Of a DNA stretch of 64,000 bases, positions 17,855-25,271 are shown piece after piece. The DNA comes from UBA1081 sp045658165 (lineage in GTDB: Bacteria > Bacillota > Clostridia > Oscillospirales > Acutalibacteraceae), in NCBI GenBank assembly GCA_045658165.1, contig JAZOUN010000025.1, forward strand, positions 1 to 64,000, read 5' to 3'. Numbering within the stretch: the first letter of the stretch is position 1; each line of letters begins with the position of its first letter. The position numbers were made by a program, and so were the translations under genes. Below the pieces are notes generated by a model. That model searched no databases and had not been told where the DNA came from. It worked only from the letters and a program-made list of their open reading frames with translations.

Positions 17855-19684
17855 TTATACTCTTCTTCTCTGGCCTGCTCTGCCTTTACCGCCTTTTGCG
17901 ATGGGTGCGGGGCTGAGTTTTATAAGCATAACTGCAGCTATTGCGATGATTGCAACTGCGACTGCAGCAAGAATTGCAAAACCTGCAATCTGTCTTGTGC
18001 CGCCTGATGATGTGCCGCTGTCTACAATTTCGCCTGCCATTACATCGTTATTGTTCTGCTGATCGTTAAGAAGAATTTCGTTTGCACTCTGTGCAGTTGT
18101 TGTTGCCTGTGTCGGTGCAATAACTGCTGCATTTGTTGTAATTTCAGAAGGAGCAACGATTTCTATTTTTGTGGTTGTTTCAGCAGTTGTATTTTCTTCT
18201 GCTATTTTTGTTGTTGTTGCTGCTGTTGTGGGCTGAGTTGTGGGGGCAGCTGTTGTTGTAGCAGGTTTTTTTGTTGTTGTTACGGGAGCTTTAGTTGTTG
18301 TAACGGCTGTTACGGGAGCAACATAGGGGTCAATATTAAGAATTTCAGAATAATTCTTAAGTTCTGTTTTTACACCGTAAGCTTTTTCGGGAATAAGGTC
18401 TGTAACGGCAATCTGACCGTATCTTGTAAGATGTGCACCGTCACTTGTCATATGATCACGGAATTTTGCTGTATCTTTAGGATCTCTTACTGCATCAAGA
18501 TCGATATATCCCTTGAAATACTCACCTGATTTATTTTTAACCCAGTCGTTGATTTTAAGAAGGATATTTTCACCTGCCTGTGTCCAGGTAAGGTCTTTTG
18601 AACCCATGAATGCTCGTTCGTATCCCTTGTAAGGTGTTCTTGTACAGATGTACATATCAACACCTTTGCCCTCGGAGAGCTTGGACAGATCTTTATAACC
18701 CTGAATAACCTGTTCTGCAGTAGTCATGGGAAGTTTGCCCTTGTTACTCTCAAGCATGGGATGAAGAACGTCATTGATACCGATTTTGACAATGACGTAT
18801 TTTACGCCTGCAACATCAAATGCATCTCGATTTACTCGGTCAAGAAGCGCTTCACCGTAAATCTTACCTAAAAGACCGGTACCGTTTTCAAAGAGTCTGT
18901 TACCTATAATACCGGACATGACAAAACCGATGTTTGTAATACCGTTTTTCTGACATTTTTCAGCAAGCATCTGAGGAATTTCGTTGGTAACGGTTGAGTC
19001 ACCGAGAACAACAACGCTGTATGCATCCTTTGCGTAAACATCAAGACGTGTAAGGAAAGGAATTGTGTTGTATGTGATTGTTCCTGATGTGAAAGTGAGT
19101 TTTGAAGCAAAAGCAGTCATGTTCTCCTGATGTGTTCTGTTGCCGAGAGAACTTGCCATATATGAAAGGCCGTTGTAAAGACCGATTGTGTACATATATG
19201 TTGTTTTGCTGTAATATGTACTGATACTGATTTTCTTGAGTGCCTTTACTGAGAATGTAATTTCATCAGAGTAAATTTCACTGCCTGCAGCAATTGTTAC
19301 CGATTTTCTGCCACCGTTGAAAGTGACCTGAGTTACGGTTTTTGTATCAATAAGGTCATCTGTAGCGCCTGTCTGAGCAACAGTTGCTTCATTGATTGTT
19401 ATAGGTTTTGAACTGAAATAGTTTGAAAACTTGAGTCTGATTTTCGGTCCGCTTATAGTGGGAGTTATTACAGTTCTCATTGTTGTTCCGGCAGGGATAT
19501 AGTCCTGAAGATGAAGACCGTTTTCGCCTTCACCGAGCACGATACCGCTTTCAATTGCCGGAGTGCCCCATGCACCTACCCAATTGTATGTTGATGCAGC
19601 AGATGCCATAATATCTGTAGGCATACAACAGAGTAAAAGTGTAACGGCAAGTATTAATGATAATGTTCTGAAAATCCGTTTCAT
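17855..19684 (-). CDS. Cell-surface SGNH/GDSL-family hydrolase with Thr-rich stalk and C-terminal membrane anchor
   Basis: 609 residues. A signal peptide (1-30) ends near MASAAS. Residues about 33-215 are a beta-sandwich (NWVGAWGTPAIESG). About 220-450 is the SGNH domain with VVLGDSTVTN (nucleophile Ser), KIGINDVLHP (GxND) and SDGAHLTRYG (catalytic D-x-x-H). A Thr/Ala/Pro-rich stalk (TTTKAPVTTTKKPATTTAAP and on) spans about 460-560, followed by a membrane helix (IAGFAILAAVAVAIIAIAAV) and a basic RRRV end. It is probably an esterase, for example a deacetylase of cell-wall or plant polysaccharides, held at the surface by the anchor. The monocistronic unit is bounded by its own promoter and terminator. 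Confidence 0.85.
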   Translation of the reverse strand: MKRIFRTLSLILAVTLLLCCMPTDIMASAASTYNWVGAWGTPAIESGIVLGEGENGLHLQDYIPAGTTMRTVITPTISGPKIRLKFSNYFSSKPITINEATVAQTGATDDLIDTKTVTQVTFNGGRKSVTIAAGSEIYSDEITFSVKALKKISISTYYSKTTYMYTIGLYNGLSYMASSLGNRTHQENMTAFASKLTFTSGTITYNTIPFLTRLDVYAKDAYSVVVLGDSTVTNEIPQMLAEKCQKNGITNIGFVMSGIIGNRLFENGTGLLGKIYGEALLDRVNRDAFDVAGVKYVIVKIGINDVLHPMLESNKGKLPMTTAEQVIQGYKDLSKLSEGKGVDMYICTRTPYKGYERAFMGSKDLTWTQAGENILLKINDWVKNKSGEYFKGYIDLDAVRDPKDTAKFRDHMTSDGAHLTRYGQIAVTDLIPEKAYGVKTELKNYSEILNIDPYVAPVTAVTTTKAPVTTTKKPATTTAAPTTQPTTAATTTKIAEENTTAETTTKIEIVAPSEITTNAAVIAPTQATTTAQSANEILLNDQQNNNDVMAGEIVDSGTSSGGTRQIAGFAILAAVAVAIIAIAAVMLIKLSPAPIAKGGKGRAGQRRRV

Positions 19685-19718
19685 TATATTTTAACCTCAT
19701 TCTCTATTTAAGAGTATA

Positions 19719-19735
19719 TTCAGACATAGTCTGAA
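19719..19735. promoter_or_regulatory. Perfect palindrome in the leader of the SGNH hydrolase gene
   Basis: TTCAGAC-ATA-GTCTGAA, a 7-bp inverted repeat around 3 bp. It lies between the -10 element (19749-19754) and the start codon at 19684. It is either an operator close to the transcription start or a small 5'-UTR hairpin. Confidence 0.45.
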
Positions 19736-19748
19736 ATTATATATAGTT

Positions 19749-19777
19749 ATAATAACATTATTATCGAAAATAGTCAA
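19749..19777 (-). promoter_or_regulatory. Promoter of the SGNH hydrolase gene
   Basis: On the minus strand TTGACT (plus 19772-19777), 17-bp spacer, TATTAT (plus 19749-19754). Confidence 0.65.
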
Positions 19778-19840
19778 TAATTAATTGAAAGTTTTGATGT
19801 TGGGTATTGATGTAAAAAAGAAAAATCGCATCTCATTTTT

Positions 19841-19876
19841 AAAGGGGGGTTCTTCAGGCGCTGAACCTGTTGAATC
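19841..19876 (-). terminator. Hairpin after the PPC-repeat gene, probable terminator
   Basis: Outer stem GGGGGGTTC / GAATCCCCC (one G-T pair) plus an inner CAGG/CCTG. It lies 16 bp beyond the minus-strand stop at 19892. On the minus strand the U-run is short (UUU), and the stronger T run is on the plus strand, so the direction is not certain. Confidence 0.55.
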
Positions 19877-19891
19877 CCCCTTTTTCATTAT

Positions 19892-21868
19892 TCAGTTCAG
19901 GTTGCACAGAAGCATATATCTGCTGCTGTTGAAGAAAAGTCCGGTTTCTACAATAATGTAGTATTCACCTGCTTTTACATTCATTTGTACTGTTTTTTCA
20001 CTTTCGTCCCAGTCGGAAGTGAAGTTTCTTATGATGTTACCGTTCTTGTCAATAACAGAAACAGACCAGCCCTCTTTGTTCTTTTCATCGGTTTTTATGT
20101 GTGAAAATTCAATGCTGAGAACACTGTCTTTTTCTGCTCTGAAGCTGAACCAGTCGGTATCATAATCAGTACCGTTTTCAATCATTGTACCGCTAATCGG
20201 TGTGCCGGGAGTTATTATATCTGCGTCGGCAGGTGAATTGTTCGGCTCTGTTTCCCAATTGTTATTCTGAATCATTACAAGAATAAGTCTGTAGATAATA
20301 TTGTTGTGATACAGATTGTCAGAGTCGATTTTTATATAATACGTTCCCTCGGGAAGACCGATATCTGGAGTTTTTGTTATTGCCTGATTCCATTTTGAAG
20401 TTGTTGAGTAAATGGTTTTACCTGCGGAATCAAGAAGGCTTATGTTCCATCCGTCGTAAGTGTCTGTAAGTTCTGAATGTATGAAATCCAGTGAAATAAA
20501 GCCGTCGTTATTCATTGTGAATGAATAATAATCCTTATCCGCAACTTTGTCACGATATGTCAGTGAACCGATTTTTTCGGTGTTTACATCAAGCATTGTT
20601 GCTGTTTCAGGAGTATCGTTTGTTTCACTTTCGATTGAAAAATCTCCCGTGAAAGACAGGTTTATTGAATACGCAACATTGCTGTATATGTGTGAATTGA
20701 CAGTTACGAAATAATATCCGGGCGGAAGACCGATAATACCACTGTTGATTTCTGTTTTTTCTGCCGTTGTGGAAGTGTCGTAATAAACATTGCCCTCAAG
20801 ATCGCTGATGCTTATTTTCCATGCAATTGCAGAACTGTTATTATCAACAGCACCTTCATGGGAGAAATAAAGAACTGAATAGCCCGTATCTGTTATGCGG
20901 AACATGTAGTAATCGGTGTCTGTTGTATTGTCTTTGTAAACAGAAGCAGCGCCGTTTATGGTTGTTCCGGGGGATAATTCGGTATATCTTGAAGCAGTAT
21001 TATTAGGTTCTGTTTCGTAGAAGGATGTTTCTGCAAAACCGATTGCAAGATGGTATTTTTCCTGAGTATAACCGCTTATGCATTCAACTTCGATTCTGTA
21101 ATTGCCGGGAAGAACACCTATGGAAGCTGAACGTATGCCTGTTCCGATTGATGTGTATGAAACAGTGTTTATAGCTCTGTAATCAACGGTTCTGCCGCTG
21201 CCGTCGGGCGAATATTCCTCATAAAGAGTGATATACCAAAGGGCAGATTTTACTTCTGAATTTATGTGATTGAATGCATATATAACTGCTCCGCGCTCCG
21301 TTACGGAAAAAGTATAAATATTTGTTGTTATTACCGACTGCAGAGAGTCCATAATTGTATTGTTTACGGTAGCAGGGATAATATTTACATTTTCTTTTTC
21401 TGTGTAAGACGGTGCAGTAACTATATTGTCGCTGATGCTTTCAATAACATTATCTGTATGAATAACAGTTGTGTTTTCTTCTTTTGTTCCGGGTAAAATC
21501 TCTGCAAAGGGTTCTTCGGGAAGTTTCTGTGTTGTGCTGACCGGTTCCTGTGTATCTGTCTGCTGAGGTGTGTTTGATGACTGTGTTTCAACTGTGTTCT
21601 GAGTAACTTCGTCTGCAGAGTCATCAATTATTTCTGTTTTTATGTCGGAAACTGTCTGCTGTTTGTCAGGTGACTGAGTACCGTATGTGTTTTTGTCAGT
21701 TTCGTTCTGCGTAGAGATTGCAGAAATAATTTCTTGCTGAGGTGTATTTATGGTTTTGTCGGGGGAAGAAATACCGTGGGATGAAATTTCAGGTGTTCCT
21801 GCGAAAATAAGGGTAAATACCATCAGTAACGCAACAACGGAACGTCTGAAAGAATATTCAGTTTGCAC
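19892..21868 (-). CDS. Secreted protein with PPC-like beta-sandwich repeats
   Basis: 658 residues. The GTG start follows GGGAGATGATAAAAA. An N-terminal RR plus hydrophobic core (VVALLMVFTLIFAG) is the signal peptide. Residues about 30-170 are a Gln/Thr/Ser-rich linker. After it come four beta-rich repeats of about 115 residues resembling bacterial pre-peptidase C-terminal (PPC) domains, with the hallmark starts ETEPNNTASRYTELSPG, ESETNDTPETATMLD and ETEPNNSPADADIITPG, the D(K/T)D(Y/W)(Y/F)SF strand and the G(L/K).(P/A)G.YY(I/F) turn. No catalytic domain is present, so it is probably an extracellular binding or adhesion protein, unusual because PPC domains normally accompany a peptidase. The C-terminus (RYMLLCNLN) has no anchor. 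Confidence 0.75.
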   Translation of the reverse strand: MQTEYSFRRSVVALLMVFTLIFAGTPEISSHGISSPDKTINTPQQEIISAISTQNETDKNTYGTQSPDKQQTVSDIKTEIIDDSADEVTQNTVETQSSNTPQQTDTQEPVSTTQKLPEEPFAEILPGTKEENTTVIHTDNVIESISDNIVTAPSYTEKENVNIIPATVNNTIMDSLQSVITTNIYTFSVTERGAVIYAFNHINSEVKSALWYITLYEEYSPDGSGRTVDYRAINTVSYTSIGTGIRSASIGVLPGNYRIEVECISGYTQEKYHLAIGFAETSFYETEPNNTASRYTELSPGTTINGAASVYKDNTTDTDYYMFRITDTGYSVLYFSHEGAVDNNSSAIAWKISISDLEGNVYYDTSTTAEKTEINSGIIGLPPGYYFVTVNSHIYSNVAYSINLSFTGDFSIESETNDTPETATMLDVNTEKIGSLTYRDKVADKDYYSFTMNNDGFISLDFIHSELTDTYDGWNISLLDSAGKTIYSTTSKWNQAITKTPDIGLPEGTYYIKIDSDNLYHNNIIYRLILVMIQNNNWETEPNNSPADADIITPGTPISGTMIENGTDYDTDWFSFRAEKDSVLSIEFSHIKTDEKNKEGWSVSVIDKNGNIIRNFTSDWDESEKTVQMNVKAGEYYIIVETGLFFNSSRYMLLCNLN

Positions 21869-21906
21869 TTTTTATCATCTCCCGTCAGTAATGTGAATTT
21901 TTTCGG

Positions 21907-21940
21907 TAAAAAAATAACCATGCTAAGTATAGCATGGTTA
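21907..21940 (-). terminator. Terminator of the secreted metallophosphoesterase gene
   Basis: 11-bp perfect stem TAACCATGCTA / TAGCATGGTTA, loop 4. On the minus strand it is followed by seven U (plus A run 21908-21914), 20 bp beyond the stop. Confidence 0.9.
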
Positions 21941-21960
21941 TCATAATTATTCAAGTCTTA

Positions 21961-23136
21961 TTAGATGCCAAAAGAGAAAGAAAATGATGAAACAAGATTG
22001 TGAAGCTTTGTAAGGAAAGCGTCAAAGAACTTGTTGAGCTGATATTCGAACTTGCTGAGAGCACCGTCACAGTTGAGGATTTCTGAATCTTCTGCAAGAG
22101 CGAAATCGTACATGCGGAGTGCTTCGTATTCGTATGTTGAAAGATCATTTTCATCAAGAGTGATGAGACCCACACCTCTGTTGAGGTCGTTGCTGTATGA
22201 GTTGCAGCCTACTGTGGGAACAGTTGTGATGTCAACACCTTTGTAGTTTGTTGTGAAGTCATTGATGTGGTCATGACCGTAGAAAGTAGCGATAACGTCG
22301 CCTGTTTCAAGCCATGCATCCATCTGACCGCCGTTGATGTGTGAGGGACAGGGAGGCTCAAAGAGGTAGCCTGTGTATGAACCGAAGTTGGGAACGGGAA
22401 GATATGCCTGACCTTCAAATGTCCATTCACTGAGACCGAAGGGGATTTTGATCATGCCGAGAGCATCATAAACTTCGGGAACGATGATGTGCTGGAAGCT
22501 CATTGCGGGAACAACTTCACCGCCGTTTTCAGCTGCAAGAGCAGCTGCTGTTTCCTTGTACCAGTTGATCTGGTCTTCTCTTACGTAATCGTAACCGCCT
22601 GCTTCTTCAGTTGATGTACCTGAGTCGATCATCCAGAGGTTGAAAGCTGTTTTTGTTCCGTCTGATGAGAGGATTGTGAGGTTGTGGTTACCGCAACCGT
22701 AAAGGTCGGGATCAACGTCAACTGCAAGACAGCCTGCGTACTTCTGATATTCGTTGAGAAGGTATTCATTGGGAACGCCCTGTTCCTGATCGTGGTTACC
22801 GAAAACAACTGTAAAAGGAACACCTGCTTCAACAACAGGAGCTACGATAGCTGCAATAGCGTCTGCCTGCTTTTCACCGGGAGCAACAGAGTTGTCACCC
22901 ATGTAGATAACAAGATCAGGTTCGTATGTTGCAAGAGCTTCTTTCATAAGCTGAAGTGTTGTTTCTTCAAGTTCATCGTCATCCTGGCTGTCTGCAAACA
23001 TCATGATTTTGAACTCGCCGTTTTCGTCAAACTTGAGAGTGTAATCGGATGCATCTGCAGATGCTGAAAGAACGAATGTTGCTGTAAGCATAAGCATTGC
23101 TAAAATAACTGCAAAAACTTTTTTTGTTAATTTCAT
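21961..23136 (-). CDS. Secreted calcineurin-like metallophosphoesterase
   Basis: 391 residues. A signal peptide (1-27) ends at LSASADA. The metallophosphoesterase core has MMFADSQDDD (first metal Asp, with Gln in place of the usual His), YMGDNSVAPG (GDN), VFGNHDQEQG (GNHD), SFQHIIVPE (His) and FYGHDHINDF (GHDH). The layout is that of the Dcr2/PAP28-like phosphoesterases found outside the cell. GGYDYVREDQINWYKE and PCPSHINGGQ are typical surrounding segments. The last 25 residues are amphipathic (FLTKLHNLVSSFSFSFGI). It probably liberates phosphate from organic phosphoesters at the surface. It has its own promoter and terminator. Confidence 0.85.
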   Translation of the reverse strand: MKLTKKVFAVILAMLMLTATFVLSASADASDYTLKFDENGEFKIMMFADSQDDDELEETTLQLMKEALATYEPDLVIYMGDNSVAPGEKQADAIAAIVAPVVEAGVPFTVVFGNHDQEQGVPNEYLLNEYQKYAGCLAVDVDPDLYGCGNHNLTILSSDGTKTAFNLWMIDSGTSTEEAGGYDYVREDQINWYKETAAALAAENGGEVVPAMSFQHIIVPEVYDALGMIKIPFGLSEWTFEGQAYLPVPNFGSYTGYLFEPPCPSHINGGQMDAWLETGDVIATFYGHDHINDFTTNYKGVDITTVPTVGCNSYSNDLNRGVGLITLDENDLSTYEYEALRMYDFALAEDSEILNCDGALSKFEYQLNKFFDAFLTKLHNLVSSFSFSFGI

Positions 23137-23176
23137 TATTTTTCGTCACCTTTCAAAAAATGTTCAATGATTATAT

Positions 23177-23205
23177 ATTTTAACAAATAGAACCAAAAAT
23201 TGCAA
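23177..23205 (-). promoter_or_regulatory. Promoter of the secreted metallophosphoesterase gene
   Basis: On the minus strand TTGCAA (plus 23200-23205), 17-bp spacer, TAAAAT (plus 23177-23182), about 40 bp before the start codon. Confidence 0.6.
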
Positions 23206-23245
23206 TATGTAAACACAAATTTGTATATAAAATTAATTTTAACTG

Positions 23246-23274
23246 TTTACAATTGAATTTATTTATATTATAAT
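23246..23274 (+). promoter_or_regulatory. Promoter of the miaB-ymcA-mutSL unit
   Basis: TTTACA at 23246-23251 and TATAAT at 23269-23274, spacer 17 bp, 42 bp before the TTG start of miaB. Confidence 0.75.
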
Positions 23275-23316
23275 ATACAAGTTAAAGTATATCTGAAAGT
23301 ATACGGAGGATTCTGT

Positions 23317-24735
23317 TTGGAAAACAGCGAAAGAAAAAACGTTTTTGTGCCGCCTGCCGAAATTCAGAGGCAGGGGAAATATATAAGTCTTGTGAACACC
23401 GTTCTTCTGTCACGTTACGGTGACTCTCCCAAGGCGTATGTTCACACCTACGGTTGTCAGGGCAATGTTTCTGACAGTGAAAGGATTAAAGGACAGCTTC
23501 GTGAAATGGGTTACGGTTTTACCGATACACCCGATGATGCGGATCTTGTTCTTTTTAACACCTGTGCAGTGCGCGAACATGCGGAAGACCGTGTTTTCGG
23601 AAATGTGGGTGCTCTCAAGCCCATTAAGGAAAAACGCAAGGATATGATTATTGTCCTTTGCGGATGCATGATGCAGCAGAAACACGTTTCCGAAAGAATC
23701 AAAAAGAGTTACCCTTATGTAAATCTTGTTTTCGGAACATTTGCAATTCATAAGCTCCCCGAAATGCTTTATACGGTACTTTCGAGAGGTAAAAGAGTTT
23801 TTGAAACAGAAGAATGCGAAGGAAATATTGCAGAAGGGCTTCCCACAGAGCGTGACAGAGGCGCAAAGGCTTGGCTTCCCATTATGTACGGATGCAATAA
23901 CTTCTGTTCATACTGCATTGTTCCTTATGTAAGGGGCAGAGAAAGAAGCCGACTTCCCGAAGATATCATAAAAGAGGCAAAAGAGCTTATTGCAAACGGT
24001 GCAAAGGATATTACACTGCTGGGTCAGAATGTCAATTCCTACGGCAAGAATCCCGATTGCGGAATGAACTTCTCGGGGCTTATCCGTGAGATAAATGCAC
24101 TCGACGGTGACTTTATAATCAGATTTATGACTTCTCATCCCAAAGACTGCACTTATGAACTTCTTGACACAATGGCAGAGTGCGAAAAAGTTGCAAGACA
24201 TCTGCACCTTCCCGTGCAGTCGGGCAGCAACAGAGTTCTTGATGAAATGAACAGACGTTACACCCGTGAGCAGTATCTTGATTTAATCAGATATGCCAAG
24301 GAAAAAATGCCCGATCTTTCAATCACAAGTGACATAATCGTAGGCTTCCCCGGGGAAACTTATGAAGAGCTTCAGGAAACAATCAGTCTTATAAAAGAAG
24401 TTGAGTATACTTCATTGTTCACATTCATTTACTCAAAACGTGTGGGAACAAAGGCGGCTGAAATGGATGACCCCGTCACATATGCCGAAAAGTCAAAGTG
24501 GTTCAGAGAACTGTGCGCAGCGCAGGAAAAAATCGCAGCAAGACGCACCGCATCAATGGTCGGCAAGGTTTACAAGGTGCTTGTTGAACCCAACGAAAGA
24601 GAAGGTTATCTCACAGGCAGAACCGGCGGAAACATTTCTATAGAATTCGAGGGCGGAAACGAACTTATCGGTCAGTTTGCCGATATAGAAGTAACAGAAG
24701 CCAAAACATGGATTCTGTATGGGAAAATAAAATAA
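23317..24735 (+). CDS. miaB: tRNA-2-methylthio-N6-dimethylallyladenosine synthase
   Basis: 472 residues. It is a radical-SAM methylthiotransferase that converts i6A37 to ms2i6A37 in tRNAs reading UNN codons. The N-terminal UPF0004 domain has the three auxiliary-cluster Cys in TYGCQGNVSDSE, LFNTCAVREHAED and VLCGCMMQQ. The radical-SAM CxxxCxxC is CNNFCSYCIVPYVRGRE, and the C-terminal TRAM domain ends the protein. The start is TTG, chosen because GGAGGA lies 6 bp upstream and no ATG is near. It is followed, as in Bacillus, by a YmcA-family gene and mutS; its partner miaA lies 5 kb downstream in the same run of genes. Confidence 0.95.
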   Translation: MENSERKNVFVPPAEIQRQGKYISLVNTVLLSRYGDSPKAYVHTYGCQGNVSDSERIKGQLREMGYGFTDTPDDADLVLFNTCAVREHAEDRVFGNVGALKPIKEKRKDMIIVLCGCMMQQKHVSERIKKSYPYVNLVFGTFAIHKLPEMLYTVLSRGKRVFETEECEGNIAEGLPTERDRGAKAWLPIMYGCNNFCSYCIVPYVRGRERSRLPEDIIKEAKELIANGAKDITLLGQNVNSYGKNPDCGMNFSGLIREINALDGDFIIRFMTSHPKDCTYELLDTMAECEKVARHLHLPVQSGSNRVLDEMNRRYTREQYLDLIRYAKEKMPDLSITSDIIVGFPGETYEELQETISLIKEVEYTSLFTFIYSKRVGTKAAEMDDPVTYAEKSKWFRELCAAQEKIAARRTASMVGKVYKVLVEPNEREGYLTGRTGGNISIEFEGGNELIGQFADIEVTEAKTWILYGKIK

Positions 24736-24776
24736 TAAATTATGCTTTATGCATTAAATAAAAGGAGATTTTTAAA

Positions 24777-25184
24777 ATGACAGTAATTGAAGCAGCAAGA
24801 GAACTCGGCAAGGCTATTCAGGCAGACGAGAGATATGCAAAACTCATGGCAGCAAAGGAAGCTAACGATAAAGACGATGCACTCAATGCACTTATCGGCA
24901 AACTTAACCTTATCCAGATGTCATATCAGGTAGAAGCAGAAGGCGAAGCTAACGAAGAAAAGATGAACGGTTACGACAAGGAATTCCGTGAAGTCTACAC
25001 AGAAGTTATGCTCAACGAAAACATGAAAAATTACGAAAGCGCAAGACAGGATGTTGACGACATGATGAACTATGTTATGCAGCTTCTTTCAATGGTTGTT
25101 AACGGTGAAGACCCCGCAACATGTGATCCTGCAGCACAGTCAAGCTGTTCAGGTTCATGCTCAACTTGCGCCGGATGCGCCTGA
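24777..25184 (+). CDS. YlbF/YmcA-family protein with Cys-rich tail
   Basis: 135 residues. Residues 1-110 are helical and match the YlbF/YmcA (Ric) family: MTVIEAARELGKAIQADERY, then a long amphipathic helix and DDMMNYVMQLLSMVV. In Bacillus subtilis YmcA and YlbF join YaaT in a complex that binds [4Fe-4S] clusters and promotes mRNA maturation with RNase Y. Here the tail is CDPAAQSSCSGSCSTCAGCA, five Cys spaced 6, 3, 2 and 2 apart, a plausible cluster ligand set. Position between miaB and mutS matches Bacillus ymcA synteny. It has an AAGGAG ribosome site. Confidence 0.85.
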   Translation: MTVIEAARELGKAIQADERYAKLMAAKEANDKDDALNALIGKLNLIQMSYQVEAEGEANEEKMNGYDKEFREVYTEVMLNENMKNYESARQDVDDMMNYVMQLLSMVVNGEDPATCDPAAQSSCSGSCSTCAGCA

Positions 25185-25190
25185 TAAATC

Positions 25191-25224
25191 AATTCATAAT
25201 TCGTAATGCGTAATTCGTAATTAC
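25191..25224. repeat. Short palindromic intergenic repeat of AATTCGTAAT type
   Basis: A 34-bp stretch made of three near-copies of TAATTCGTAAT/TAATGCGTAAT lies in the 87-bp gap between the ymcA-like gene and mutS. Simple self-similar elements of this kind recur in many bacterial genomes. There is no coding capacity. Confidence 0.5.
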
Positions 25225-25271
25225 AAAAAACGAAAAATTTTAAATCCCATTAAAAAGGAAGGAAGAACAGA

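Noticed and set aside
25191..25224. Possible CRISPR-like repeats (TAATTCGTAAT)
   Set aside because: Units are too short, contiguous and without spacers. It is a simple palindromic repeat.
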